Positions 33,844 through 45,574 of a stretch of 64,000 bases of DNA are shown here, one piece after another. The translations under genes were made by a program, and so were the position numbers. Below the pieces are notes generated by a model that ran no database searches, was not told where the DNA came from, and saw only the letters and a program-made list of their open reading frames with translations. Source of the DNA: Carettochelys insculpta (Eukaryota > Chordata > Testudines > Carettochelyidae); contig NC_134137.1 of assembly GCF_033958435.1 (NCBI RefSeq), positions 255,548,501 to 255,612,500 on the forward strand, written 5' to 3'. How positions within the stretch are numbered: the first letter of the stretch is position 1; each line of letters begins with the position of its first letter.

Positions 33844-34689
33844 CAGAGGTCTGCAACCAAAATTGGGAGAAGAGCCTTTTTTTCAAATTCAGTTATATCA
33901 TCAATACTTCAAGAGCTGCAATGCATGTGAACATGAGACAGTTCTTAATAAATAATGTCAAACAGTACTTTTTGTTGCACAATGATTTGTACCACTTAGA
34001 AAGTTAAGTTACCCCAATCTCCAGGTTTTGCCTGCGGGTTGTCAGATTTTTAAAAAACTTATGTGGGACAGGCAGCCCCTCCTGCAGGATCCCCAGGCAG
34101 GGCTCCCTGTCCTGTATAAGATCTCCAAAAACTGGGGCGGGGTGGGCAGGGATCCTGGCAGCCCTCTGGAACATCTGGCAAATAACCTGTAGGGCTGCCA
34201 GATTTTTGAACAGGGTTTGTGGGACAGGCAGCCCCAGCCATGGGATCCCTGGCTGGGGGTAAGGGGTGGGTGACTGGCTGGGAGACTGCTGCCAGGCTGA
34301 GGCTCCTACCCACAGGGCTGCTGGGGTTCTCATGGCTAGGAGCTGACTGGGCATGAAGCCCCGTTGATAGCCCCATCTCTGGGGCTGCTGGGGTCCCCCA
34401 GCCCGACTCCCAGCCATCCCCTAAAGCGGGGACCCATGGCTAGGGCTGTTGGTGGGGCTCCCCATGTACCATAATGCACTGCACATATTAAAGGAGGAGG
34501 TAGCCAACATTTGGAGATCACATATGGTTTGCTAGTTAGGTAAGCGGCTTATTGTTAGGCTTTTAGACATTTACTGAAATATCAAAAATAATCAAGAGGG
34601 GTATTTTTTACTTTGCAATTACGACAACGTGGAGCTACAGAGTCCTTAAAGAGCCGCATGTGGCTCGAGCCACAGGTTGCAGACCCCTG
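33844..34689. mobile_element. hAT nonautonomous element with perfect 8-bp target duplication
   Basis: The termini CAGAGGTCTGCAACC and GGTTGCAGACCCCTG are inverted. GCCTAGCT flanks both sides (33836-33843, 34690-34697), the 8-bp duplication diagnostic of hAT insertion. Inner terminal regions ('agagccgcatgtggctc') match Charlie-like ends. A GC-rich middle (about 34010-34450) carries two copies of a 'tgccagatttttga...tgtgggacaggcagccc' module. There is no transposase. Confidence 0.92.
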
Positions 34690-34811
34690 GCCTAGCTGAA
34701 TCCCCTGTGCCTCTTTGGAGTGCGATTTAAGCTAAATGGGCACTGGACAGCATCAGTCCACACAGAGTCAGTTGCAGGATTGGAGGAGAGGTGGAAGCAG
34801 AGCTACCCTGA

Positions 34812-34985
34812 CTTGCTGGGATTGTTGGCTGTGGCCACACTAGCCCCTCCTTTCAGAAGAGCTATGGTAATATGGCACTTTGGGATATGCTAATGAGGCA
34901 CTTCCAGATATGCTAATAAGGCACTGCCATGAATATGCAGTGCCTGATTAGCATAATGGCTCTCTTCCTAATGCAGTAAAGCGTC
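34812..34985. mobile_element. Truncated MITE, related to the element at 17440
   Basis: It starts 'ggctgtggccacactagccc', like the 17440 element's termini, and contains alternating 'gatatgctaatgaggcact' units and their inverse 'agtgcctgattagcata'. The right terminus is not visible. Confidence 0.55.
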
Positions 34986-34989
34986 TTCC

Positions 34990-36851
34990 TTTTAACTAGG
35001 AAACATGCTGTCTTCCTCTCAGCTTCCCTCACCTGACCCCAGCTACTCAGCTCTGAGTTGAAACAAAATCGCTAACACTGCTCAATTTCTTGCTTAACTT
35101 TACCAGAGTCAGAAGGCCTGCTGGCTCTGAAGTTTGACTCATAGGAGAGTTTGCTTGTCCTCTTCGCAGTAAGTATGGTGCCGATCTTTTGACTCCCACT
35201 TGCATTAACAGATATAGGGGAGATACTCCAGTGATAAAGGAAATTAAAGTCAACAAAAGTTTTTAAACCTCATCCACTAGCCATTAATCAAAGCTTCTAC
35301 AAGCAAAGAAGCCCAAAAGGTGGCTGAATGACTAGCAACTACATCTCATTTGAGATTTAACGAGGTTTCTCTTATTCACTCTTTTTTGTTGTTGTTACCA
35401 AAAGGATTTACACCACAATGAAAATGGCTGTTCCAGAAGCAATAGACTGGAATCCACCACAAATCCCTGCACACTAATCTTTGTGACAGGATTACAAAAC
35501 GCTTTATTTTTGCAGTTTCTAATGACAGAGAGAAAAGGTGATACTGTGAATGATAATTTAAGATTTACGACCAGTGCCAAAGCTAACTGGGGTTTACAAA
35601 CTATATTTCAGAGCTGTACCTTTTTTGGGAACATCTCACATGAAATGTGTTTAAACAGAAGACGGCTGCTTGGATATGTTTATCGTTCAATAATTTATGG
35701 TGGGAGATGGAGATTTTCTGGTGTTACATTATTCAGGGTTCTTGAAAGGTACTGGACTAGCAGTAGTCTACCCTGAGGCCTAACTACCTCAGGAGTGGGT
35801 ACAGCACCAGAAGTGCCATGTCCTTGTGCTTCAGCACCGATCTGGAAGCCTCACGTCCATTCAGGCTTTGTTGCCTTTGCTGACTGTGCCAACAAGACTG
35901 CCAATCCAGACTTTGAGCTTTGCAAGGGTCACAATAGAAGCAGGTGTGGGGAAAACTCTGCTGTTTCCATTAGTATATACTGCTAATGATGATAACAGGC
36001 CACTGAGGAGAGAGGGAGTGTTCTTGTCTACCCCTAGAGCTCCAGCACTGGGCCCTAAACAAAGCAGCAAGATTTTTGTCCAGGTCTGAACTCTCCTCTG
36101 CTTTCCCTGAGACTTGTTTCATTCCCAGAGAGCGCAGTCCAGCCAACACATCTTAAAACACGTTAAAGTGATAAAATAAGGCACTTTTTCTCTCAGTGCT
36201 CAAAACTGTAATGCATTGATAGTCATTGCACTCTTCTTCCCTCTGTTTGCCTGGCTCTGTACTAACTCCTCATTTCAAGGTAATTTCATGCACCTGTTAT
36301 GGAGACTGGTTGGGCTACCCAGCAGTTGTCTTGGTCTTCTTGCTCTTTATATCTCATAGCTGTCCCTTAGGATTCCAGATGTTAGCTTCTTAAACCCTTC
36401 CTCAAGCACATACACCAGGCAGGAAACACTCATCTGTTTGACAGCCCTCTTAAAGCCCAGACAGCTACAGTAATCGCTGTCCTAATGCTCTCTTAAAATG
36501 GGAGTAATGTGCTTCCAAACACCCCTGCTATATCCTGTGCTTGGGCCAACATCACAAAACATTGTACCAGAAATCTCAACCTCTCACCATAAATGGATCT
36601 TCAGAGATTTACAACTCCTAATTTAACCTCACATTTTACAGCATTTTCTGCCAGCATAAATCTTAGCAAAGGTCCCTGGGATTGGGAAGTGTGCTGTGGG
36701 GAGCCTGAGCTTGCAGAGACAGAAAGTGACTTGAGGTGAGTGACAGGCACCCCCGCCTCCCATGCTTTACAGAAACTAGTTGTGAAAATACTTTAAAAGT
36801 TATCTGGTCAATGTACTCAACAGGGTAAGTCTTTCCCCACTTTTCACTTAG
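34990..36851. other. No recognised gene
   Basis: About 1.9 kb of mixed sequence. Frames such as 35483-35776 and 35826-36089 have no domain, and no splice-flanked exon could be supported. Confidence 0.45.
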
Positions 36852-37552
36852 CATCATAGAATTCTAGGGCTGAAAGGGACCTCAGGAGGTCATCGAGTCC
36901 AGCCCCCTGCCTGAAGCAGGATCAACCCCATCTAAATCATCCCAGCCGTGACTATGTCAACCTGGGACTTAAAAACCTCTAGGGATGGAGAGTCCACCAC
37001 CTCTTTTGATGACGCATTCCAGTGCTTCACCACCCTCCTCGTTAAACAGTTTTTCCTAACATCCAACCTACATCTTTCCCTCTGTAACCTCAGACCATTG
37101 CTCCTTGTTTTGTCACCTGTTACTACTAAGAACAGTCTCTCTCCATCCTATTTAGAGCTCCCTTTCAGAAAGGGAAAGACTGCTATCAAATCATCCCTCA
37201 ATCTTCTCTTCTGCAAACTAAATAAGCCCAAGTCTCTCAGCCTCTCCTGATTGATTAGGGGTCTGGAGCACATAAGCTTTTCCATTGCCCTCTGCTGAAT
37301 CCTCTCCAACGCGTCCACATACTTTCTATAGTGGGGGAGGGGGGCAGAACTAGATGCAATACTCCAGATGTGGCTTCACCAGAGCCAAGTAGAGGGGAAT
37401 AATTTCTCTACATCTGCTGGAAATGCTTCGCCTAATGCACCCCAACATACCATTAGTCTGCTTGGCTACAAGGGGACTCTGTTGACTCATATTCAGCCTC
37501 TCATCCACTGTAATCCCCAGGTCCTTTTCTGCTGCCCTCCTACTTAGCTGGT

Positions 37553-37752
37553 GGGAGGGATAGCTCAGTGCTTTGAGCATTAGCCTGCTAAACCCCAGGT
37601 TGAGAGTTTAATCCTCAAGGAGGCCAATTAGGGCAAACAGATGTCAGGGATGGTGCTTGGTCCTGCCAGGAGGGCAAGGGACTGGACTAGAGGACCTCCC
37701 AAGATCCCTTCCAGTTCCAGGAGACATGTATCTCCAAAGGAAAAAAAAAAAA
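37553..37752 (+). mobile_element. tRNA-derived SINE nested in CR1
   Basis: The insert begins 'gggagggatagctcagtgc', a tRNA 5' half with an A box (tagctcagtgc, 37561-37571), and has a B box-like gagtttaatcc (37604-37614). It continues through a tRNA-unrelated body and ends in an A-run (37741-37752). It splits CR1 sequence between 'cctacttag' and 'ggccccagcctgtaaca'. 'TTAG' with similar neighbours on both sides may be a degraded target duplication. tRNA SINEs of this kind are abundant in turtles. Confidence 0.85.
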
Positions 37753-37756
37753 GTTT

Positions 37757-38828
37757 TTAGTCAGGCCCCAGCCTGTAACAGGGCTTGGAATTCTTCCATC
37801 CCAAGAGCAGGACTCTGCACTTCTCCTTGTTGAACCTCAAATTTCTTTTGGCCCAATCCTCCAATTTGTCTAGGTCACTCTGGACCCTATCCTTACCTTC
37901 GTGTCAACTGCAAAGTTGCTAAGGGTGCAACCAATCCTCTCATCCAGGTCATTAATAAAAATGTTGAATGGTGCTGGCCCTGGAACTGATCCTTGGGGCA
38001 CTCCACTTGAAACCAATGACCAGACACTACCCCTTGGGCCTGTCTGTCAAGCCAGTTTTCTATCCATTTTACAGTCCATGTATCCAAAACATACTTCCTT
38101 ATGGGCAAGAATATTGTGGGAGACTGTCTCAAAAGCTTTACTAAAGTCAAGATATATCACATCCATTGAGTTCTCCATGCCCACAAAAGCTGTTACCTCA
38201 TCATAAAAGCTAAGGAGATTGATCAGGCATGACTTGCCCTTGGTGAATCCATGTTGACTACTCCTGATCACTTTCCCCTCTTCCCAGTGCTCCAAAATGG
38301 ATTCCTTGAGGATCCTCTCCATGATTTTTCCAGGGACTGAAATAAGACTATCCTATAGCTCCCTGGATTGTGCTCTTTTCCTTTTTGAAAGATGGGCACT
38401 ACATTTCTCTTTTTCCAATCATCTGGGACCTCTCCCAATCTCCATGAGTTTTCAAATTTAATATCCAAGGGCTCTGCAATATGTGCCCATTCCCTTAGTA
38501 CCCTTGGATGCATAAAATCCAGCCCCATGGATTTGTGTGCATCCAGCTTTTCTAAACAGCTCCTAACCCATTCTACCCTACTGAGGGCTGCACACCTCCT
38601 TCCCATAATGCATTGCCTAGTGCCATAGTCAGAGAGCTGACCTTGTGCATGAAGACTGAGGCAAAAAAAAAAATTGAGTACTTCAGCCTTTCCTACATCA
38701 TCTGTCACCAGGTTACCTCGCTCATCCAGTAACAGCCCCAGACCCTCCCTAATTACCTTCTTATTGTTAGTATAACTGTAGAAGCCCTTCTTGTTGCCCT
38801 TCACATTCCTTGGTTGGTGCAGTTCCAA
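37757..38828 (-). pseudogene. CR1 reverse transcriptase relic
   Basis: Recognisable CR1 blocks in order: 'LDAHKSMGLDFMHPRVLREW', 'GEVPDDWKKRNVVPIFQKGK', 'SRSLEK'-like, 'SSQHGFTKGKSCLINLLSFY', 'DVIYLDFSKAFETVSHNIL', then '[20 protein letters not shown]'. The catalytic FADD box reads FAVD (valine codon at 37908-37906), so the second of the paired aspartates' neighbours is lost. The frame changes between 38828-38268 and 38322-38047. It is inactive. Confidence 0.88.
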
Positions 38829-39022
38829 TTATGCTTTCATGTTCCTGATCCCCTCCCCGCCCCCACATTCTCCAGCCATATATTTATACTCCTCTTTACT
38901 CATCTGTCCAAGTTTCTTCGTCTTATATGCATCCTTTTTAAGGATCTCCCTTGTAAGCCAAGCTTGTTGCCTACCATATTTGCTTTTCTTACTGTGCATC
39001 AGGATGGTTTGTTCTGTGCCTT

Positions 39023-39835
39023 CTATAAGACCTCTTTAAAATACTGCCAGTTCTCCTGAACTCCTTTCCCCTTCATATTAGCTTCCCAAGAGATCCTGCC
39101 CACCAGTTCTCTCAGGGAGTTGAAGTCTGTTCTTCTGAAATCAAGGGTCTGTATTTTACTGCTCACCTTTCTTCTTTTTGTCAGAATCCAGAAATCTACC
39201 ATCTTATCACTGCAGCCCAGGTTTCCACCCACTTCTATTTCTCCTACTATTTCTTCTCGTTTGCAAGCAGCAGGTCAAGCTGTCCATGGCCCCTCGTTGG
39301 TTCCTTCACTTGTACCAGGAAGTTAATCCAGGAAGTTCTTGGACAATGTTGGGAGTGTCTTGTGTACTGCTGTATTGCTCTCCCAACAAATGTCTTGGTG
39401 ATTAAAGTCTTCCATGAGAACCAGCCCCCGAGATTTAGAAGCTTCTCTTAATTGTTTGAAGAAATTCTCATCTAGCTGTTCTGGTGACCTATAGCAGACA
39501 TCAAACACTACATCGCCTCTGTTGCTTCTGCCCCAAAGCTTAATCCCAAAGACACCCAACTGTCTCTTCCCCCTCTATAAACTGCAGCTCTGAACAATCA
39601 TATTGCTCTCACATAAATCGCAACTCCTCCTCGTTTTCTCCCCTGCTTGTCTTTCCTGAATAGTGTATACTCATCCATGGCAGTGCTCCAGTACTGGGAA
39701 TCATCCCACCAAGTCTCCTTTATTCCAACCACCTCATACTTCTTGGACAGTGCCAGGTCTTCTAATTCCTTCTGTTTCCCAGGCTTCTTGCATTCACGTG
39801 CAATTTGGTTACAGACATTATTTGTGAATATTGGA
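39023..39835 (-). pseudogene. CR1 endonuclease relic
   Basis: At 39835-39600 the minus strand reads 'KYEVVGIKETWWDD', 'WSTAMDEYTLFRKDKQGRKR' and 'GGVAIYVR', the N-terminal part of the CR1 apurinic-like endonuclease. It continues as 'SNRGDVVFDVCYRSPEQLDE' and 'GLVLMEDFNHQDICWESNTA' (39559-39323), where 'DFNH' is a core endonuclease motif. The linker 'LRELVGRISWEANMKGKGVQ' (39232-39023) leads into the reverse transcriptase. Frame breaks separate the pieces. Confidence 0.86.
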
Positions 39836-41010
39836 AAAAAAAGTGACCTTGTTGATTCATGTGGAATTTTCTAAACTCAAACGAAAATCCCACCATTGTC
39901 TTAAATATGGCAGTTTCACATGGCACAACAGAAACATACAGCTCCTTGTTTTTTCCAAACTTACACTTTAGAATAAGTTAATTGAAAATTTAAGCAGCAA
40001 AATTTATCATATCTTAAAAGAATCCCTGAATTCTGCTTGCTTCAAGCAAGTACCAGATTAATGTCATTAACAGAAAAAAGTGCATCTTTATGTGACTATA
40101 AAAGCCTATGTTATCTTTAAACCTCTTTTCCTTCTGGAATGTTGTTTAAAATACCCTGTTTTCAGGGACCAAACTATTTATTTTACTTGCAAAGCCGTGT
40201 GCATATGGGAGCCATTTTCAGAACAAATCTCTGAATGTTTACTTCCAGAATTTATAGTGAATGGTTGAAAGGGACAGACGTTAAGGTCAACTATCTAACC
40301 TTTTAAAAATAAATTGTTCAGATTTGGAGGGGAAAAATCCGATTTGAAACACATTTGTAGTTGTGTTCGTGTCTAAAGACAGTCAAGGTGTAAAAACAGT
40401 GGTAGAGCATGAAATGGCAAGTTCAGCTTGAAATCCCAGATAAAACCCATTTTTACCAAACCAGATTAATAAGGTCTGTGGGCAGGTACTGTCCTTATTC
40501 CTGCCTGTACAAATTATGCAAGCTCTCATCTTGCAGTGAAAAGCAGCAAGGAATAAAGTCAGTACTTGAGCTTCACATCTCATTTATACTACTGCAGAAT
40601 CCTGAAAAACTCCATTGTTTTTATGGACCTATGTCCAAATGTATGTAATTTTGTAATCAAAATTTCACTCAATGACTACTTTGTGGAAAGCAAAATTACA
40701 CAAGCATATACAATGCCATTGGGACAGTCTCATCTTGGTTACACCAGTGATTCATTTCACAGTAACTATTCACATGATAAAGTACTGATATGTTTTTATC
40801 TTTCAATGTAATGTAGTATACAGAAACCAGGCACCACGTAAACAGTGAGCTCTCAGCACACCTTGCTCCAGAAACAAGTTTGAGAACATTGTTATCTCTA
40901 TTGGCTCAGCTTCCCAATAGCTATTCTGCATCATTCCCAGAAAAGCCCATTCCAGCACCCCTTGTTCCAATCCCCCATACTAGCTAAGCTGACATCAAGC
41001 TATGTGAAAG
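39836..41010. other. No recognised gene
   Basis: AT-rich sequence. Frames at 40383-40811 overlap on opposite strands and have no domain. Confidence 0.45.
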
Positions 41011-41309
41011 CAGCATTTCTTAAACTATCACCCGTGGAACACCGGTGTTCCATGAACAACTTTCAGGTGCGAAGAGTGCGTTCAGAAAGATATGCTGATG
41101 GTTTGTATTTTTTCTTATTAAAACCAGATATGTTACTTCTTCACTGCTCATATACCTGATTACATTACTCCATTTTGGTTTTGCTGTATATGTTGCTGCT
41201 TGTTTTTTCTTTTGGTCTGAACAATTTCTTTGAAGAAAATTTTCATAGGTGTTCCGCATAAAAAAAATATTGTTTGGTGTTCCCTGATCTTAAATTTTAA
41301 GAAACACTG
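41011..41309. mobile_element. hAT MITE, copy B (about 299 bp)
   Basis: Second member of the family at 11794. It starts 'cagcatttcttaaact' and ends 'ttttaagaaacactg', with shared internal blocks 'cctgattacattactcc' and 'cattttggttttgctgtat'. Flanking octamers tgtgaaag and ttctaaag match only partly. Confidence 0.78.
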
Positions 41310-41569
41310 TTCTAAAGGATGTAGAAGGTTTTGACTGCTACAGTGAGTGCTCAATGTAACGCTCTAAAGGGACCTAATCTTCAGAGAATGGGGTTTTCAG
41401 CATTTTTTAAAATGGGTTCTTCAAGGTGTAGAGTGCATCCCGAAAGTCCCCAAATCAGTCATTCATGAAAATTCTTGCCTTAGTCAAATACTCAAGGATT
41501 CACAAGCAAAGTATGCAACCCGCCCTGTTTTCTGCTCCACATCCTCAGAGTAACAGCAGCTAGGAAATT

Positions 41570-41665
41570 TGAACAAAAAAATGCAGAGTATGACTAAGGC
41601 ACGGTGCATTACTCATTACACTGAGTAATTACACTCATTACACAGTGCATTGCATTGCAGACTGA
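41570..41665. repeat. Short imperfect repeats of 'cattacac'
   Basis: 'gcattactcattacactgag', 'taattacactcattacac' and 'gtgcattgcattgcag' are local imperfect direct repeats, probably slippage products. Confidence 0.6.
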
Positions 41666-41756
41666 AATAGGAAAGATGGGCAGTCATTAGTATTTTTCCC
41701 TCCTGCTGCAATTGTAGTGCAGACTGTTAGCAGCAAAACCATTACAATTGCTAGAG

Positions 41757-42152
41757 CAGCGGTGTCCAATAGGAATTAAAAGATTGCCACACTTGTGGTT
41801 GTCGCCTTCCCATATTCACCATATTATTTGCACTCCCAGCCCCTGCCTCTAAATAAATGCCCTCCTCCCCCACTCAGAACCAGGTTCCCCTTCCCCCCGC
41901 CACTGTTCTAATACAATGCCAGTGACTCGCCAGTGCCTCTGGGGCCATTGAGGGAGCTGCTGCCAGCACATGCTTCTCTCATCAAGCAGTGGGGCACATG
42001 TGCGGTGTGGATGGACTGCACTCCCTGCACACAGCTCTCAGGAGGAACTGCATTTAAAGGCTCCAAGAGCCATGGGTTGGCCACCCCTGTATTAACCATA
42101 ATGCAGTGTCCTATTTGCCACATGTGGCAAGTAGCAAACGTATTGGACACTG
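41757..42152. mobile_element. hAT-like nonautonomous element
   Basis: The left end CAGCGGTGTCCAATAG and right end 'tattggacactg' are inverted. The interior contains 'atgtggcaagtagcaaa' and 'ggttggccacccctg', phrases common in hAT elements. No clean 8-bp duplication is visible. The opposite-strand frames inside are incidental. Confidence 0.7.
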
Positions 42153-45100
42153 TGGCTCTAAACTTCCTATAAATTAATGAGATGTCCCCTAATAAGATTT
42201 TATACTCTCAATACTCACCTGTTATTGTATTTGAGTCAGCCATGTTTCCCCAAAGTACTGCCTACACCTATTGCCAAAGCCATGCAGCTTATGCAAACCC
42301 TGGGCAAAAATTTTAACTGAGACAGAAGAAACTTTTTGGACGTAAGTAAGTGTCAGGTCATCTTAAGTGCAATTTAGTCAGAGAATTAGTCACAGTAAGG
42401 CCATACAGGTGCTGCACCATTTATTGAACCTTAATACAGTTTCTGACTAGACAGCCCTGCAGGTTCTGGTGGGGATCTTTGGGTAGTTACTGTACGTATT
42501 AAGCAATAATTTTTAAGAGATGTGTAAAAGGTAATTAACTTGGAAGGGGACTTACTTAGCTCATCATTAATCCCTCTTTCCTCCCCTTCAGCAGTTTTGG
42601 GGGGAAAAATTATTAAAAAAGAAAATCATTTAACAGTACAAATTTAGTGGGGAAATTTCTGTAGTCTCCATTCATTTAAAGTATCTGGAAATAAGTTATA
42701 GCAGAGGGGAAAATAGCAAACAACTACACATTTATCCTGATGTCATGTATTGTAAAAAGGCAGCTTTCACAAATACAAAATGAAAAAATACATTCTTTGA
42801 TTGAACTATTTGGGTGGCTTTTGTCTTATGTAAGACATCCTGTAACAGATCTCTAAACAGAAGAATTTAAGCAAAATTATCTATCTGGGTAGTGTCAATA
42901 AAACAAAAATGCTCTGAATTACTCCAAACTGTAGAATTAATCCTATTCTTCAAAAATACTCTAACAATCAACAAGTCACTTAAGATGCACGTGTGGAACT
43001 TCCGGCCAAGTGTGCCTGGTATTCCTCTATCAAAATTCACATTTGTTTGGAGCAACAAACCAGGGGCACTTAATTCTTGCATCTGAAGCAGACATAGAAG
43101 AATTAGGATATTTAGAACATGGACATGTGTAAGCATAAATCACTTCAGAAGCGTTTTTCAGCTAAACACAAAACACAAGATCACCTCTTTTTATATCATC
43201 ACTGCAAACTCCAGTTTAACTGTCTGTCCCCCTGCATTTTGGTCTTATATTGACGGCCTTCTCTTCCTCTCTGCCCCCTCCCTCCACCCTGAACTACTGC
43301 TGCAGCATTTGGACATTAGAAAATGCTTTTTCCTCAAAAAGAACAGACAGCCACCCTTTGATTGTTAACAGCTTACAAGTACAATACAGGATTTATATCC
43401 AACAACTTGATTAAGTGTGCATTTCATTATTTACAGAATAATTAAACAGATATTTAACTTATACCTTTTACTATCTTAAAACCTCCATTGAACGTTTACG
43501 ATTTGGAAAATAACATGTGGTTATTTGCTTTGTTTTATTAGAAAAAATACTCAGGCAAGGTCTACAATCATCTGTCAATTATAGATGACTTACAAGGAAC
43601 TCATGAAGCAATAAAATTAAAAAAATACAAATACAAACTATATCTGAAACACTTCTATTTGGCAATTTTATAACAAATTTTTAAAAAGAACCAAGGAGAT
43701 TGTGGATTACTTTATAGGTACAGAATAAGCAGTAGATGAAGTGCTCAAGCAAAAAAATTAAACAAACACTGTATTTTTTTAAAAATAAAGTCAGGTTGCT
43801 ATGAATCTTATGAATAATACCCTTATTTATTAAACAACCATTCCAGAACATCTTTAGATTAGTGGTGCTTTTAATTTGCACTTCATTTTGTTTTATAACA
43901 TTTTTTCATGTATATAAGTAACATATTTAACCCGTTGGAGCCAAGCAAGTCTCTTGTGTCAGTACCAATGCAGAATGCATTTGTATTATATGAGGAAACA
44001 CTTAACCCTGCAGCCAAAGGGTTAATTCTAAGTTTTATTCTATTTAATAAACTTTTAGTGTAAAAACTGCTGGTTTTTCATTTCACTGTAGTAACGTGAA
44101 AACTCCTCCCCAATAAAGGAAGACTAATTCTGCAGTTTGACTGCATATATCCACATATATTTTACATTAGTTCCTTTCAACAGCAAGGAAATGACTGATT
44201 TCACGTTCATTATCAGAAAAGAGTGCTGTTATGGGTTCTGCTCATCCCTCAAAGATTTCTGGGAAGGATGTTCAATGTATTTTTGTTCTTACAACAGACA
44301 TTAACAGTAGTACATAGTCCCTTAGGTATGCAAATGACTTTTTTTTGTTAAGGAAGGTGCTTTTTTAAACATTTCTTCTGGCAGCACTAGTGAATTACAA
44401 TATCCTTCCATATTTTCTACCATAATATATACATTTTAACTTTCATGCCTCTAGAAAAACATCTACAGTACATTTCATAATATAAAAATATATTACAAAT
44501 CTGCTGAATTATTTACAAGCAATGTCCTAATATCTATATGCAACATTTTTGTCTCCATACAAGACTAACAAGTTACACACATTTCTATTTCTGTAAGTTA
44601 AAAAAATCCATGATTTCTTGCTTATTAAGCAAGAAAGTGATTTTAGTTTCCTTTTCAAAGACAACTTTGGTGCATAAAGATTGATTTTCTAGATGTTGTA
44701 AAAAAATAAGTTTCTTTACATCTAGAAAAGTTTAGGCCAAATAAAGAAACACACATACTGTACAAGTGAATGAGAGTCGTAGAAGATCAAAAAGTAAAAT
44801 CAAACACCAATATCACTAACTGTTTAGAGGTTTTTCAAAAACCATTTCATAAAGATTACATGAAAGAGACCTCATTAACATACAGTACTAGTCCTGAAAA
44901 AGGGTCAAACATACTGCAACACTCTTAACAACACCTTTCAGTCTTACTTGGATATATGAATTTATAGCTGATTGGGAAAGACAAGCATTCCACTAACATT
45001 TGTTTATAAATTTAATGTCTCTTATTAATTTTTAAAGGATGCACAAGTGTACAAATGACAACTGATCACTATCCACCATACTCAGAAGGTAACAGGATAA

Positions 45101-45460
45101 AGCCTTGGTAGTTTGTTCACTGTCTGGTGAGTGTTAAGCCCATAACCACTTGTTGAGAGTTCTGCTGGGAACTGCGAGGGTAAGCTGTGATGGTTAATTA
45201 CTTTCTCTTTTCATCAAACTACTGTATTCGCTAACAAAAGAAAAGCAGCTTAAAGAAGCAAGCATGCAAAGCCTTTTTGTTGTTCCACTAAGTTGCCAGA
45301 AGAGTGTTTGCCGAGTCTCCCATTGTACCATTCCATGACAATGTGGATATACAGTAATATATTAATATATTCCACAGAAGCATCTACTTCATTCACAGAA
45401 TGTTTACACTAAGCATAAATATTATCTAAGGATTTGAAAAAAAAGACAGGGTTAGATTGG
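42153..45460. other. AT-rich sequence, possible extended 3' UTR of the minus-strand gene
   Basis: About 3.3 kb with no recognised transposon, unlike most of the window. It lies immediately downstream (minus strand) of the terminal coding exon and contains several minus-strand AATAAA sites (for example tttatt at 43826-43831). A long alternative 3' UTR would fit, but the sequence alone does not prove it. Confidence 0.35.
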
Positions 45461-45484
45461 GGGGGGCCTTGACTAATGTGCAAC

Positions 45485-45490
45485 TTTATT
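45485..45490 (-). terminator. Polyadenylation signal AATAAA
   Basis: AATAAA on the minus strand 53 bases beyond the stop codon of the terminal exon, followed downstream by a run of C (g-run on the plus strand). It would give a very short 3' UTR. Confidence 0.55.
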
Positions 45491-45543
45491 TCTAATTCCA
45501 TTGTCAGTGACTAAGACTGCAGGTATCTCCAACTGCTTTGTTT

Positions 45544-45574
45544 TTACCTCTTCAACCTCTTCTGTGGCATTGTT
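45544..45574 (-). CDS. Terminal coding exon of an unidentified host gene
   Basis: The minus strand has a pyrimidine-rich acceptor ending TTCTTCTTTTGCAG, then 31 coding bases that complete an Arg codon split by the intron and add TMPQKRLKR before TAA (45546-45544). The phase fits the upstream exon at 47220-47333 exactly. The basic tail KRLKR could act as a nuclear localisation signal, which is an inference. I do not recognise the protein. Without transcript data this rests on the splice sites, phase agreement and a nearby polyadenylation signal. Confidence 0.68.

Larger units (their letters stand above)
36852..39835 (-). mobile_element. CR1 LINE, 5'-truncated, about 3 kb, with nested SINE
   Basis: On the minus strand the element runs from the endonuclease (about 39835) through reverse transcriptase to the CR1 3' end at 36852, where 'cctagaattctatgatg' is the usual CR1 tail. 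CR1 elements copy themselves from their 3' end, so the loss of the 5' region (ORF1 and the endonuclease start) is typical. A tRNA-derived SINE interrupts it at 37553-37752. It is much better preserved than the CR1 at 9180 but broken in several frames. Confidence 0.9.

Noticed and set aside
37553..37625. Functional tRNA gene
   Set aside because: The tRNA-like part lacks a complete cloverleaf, its B box is altered, and it runs into a SINE body with an A-tail inside a CR1.
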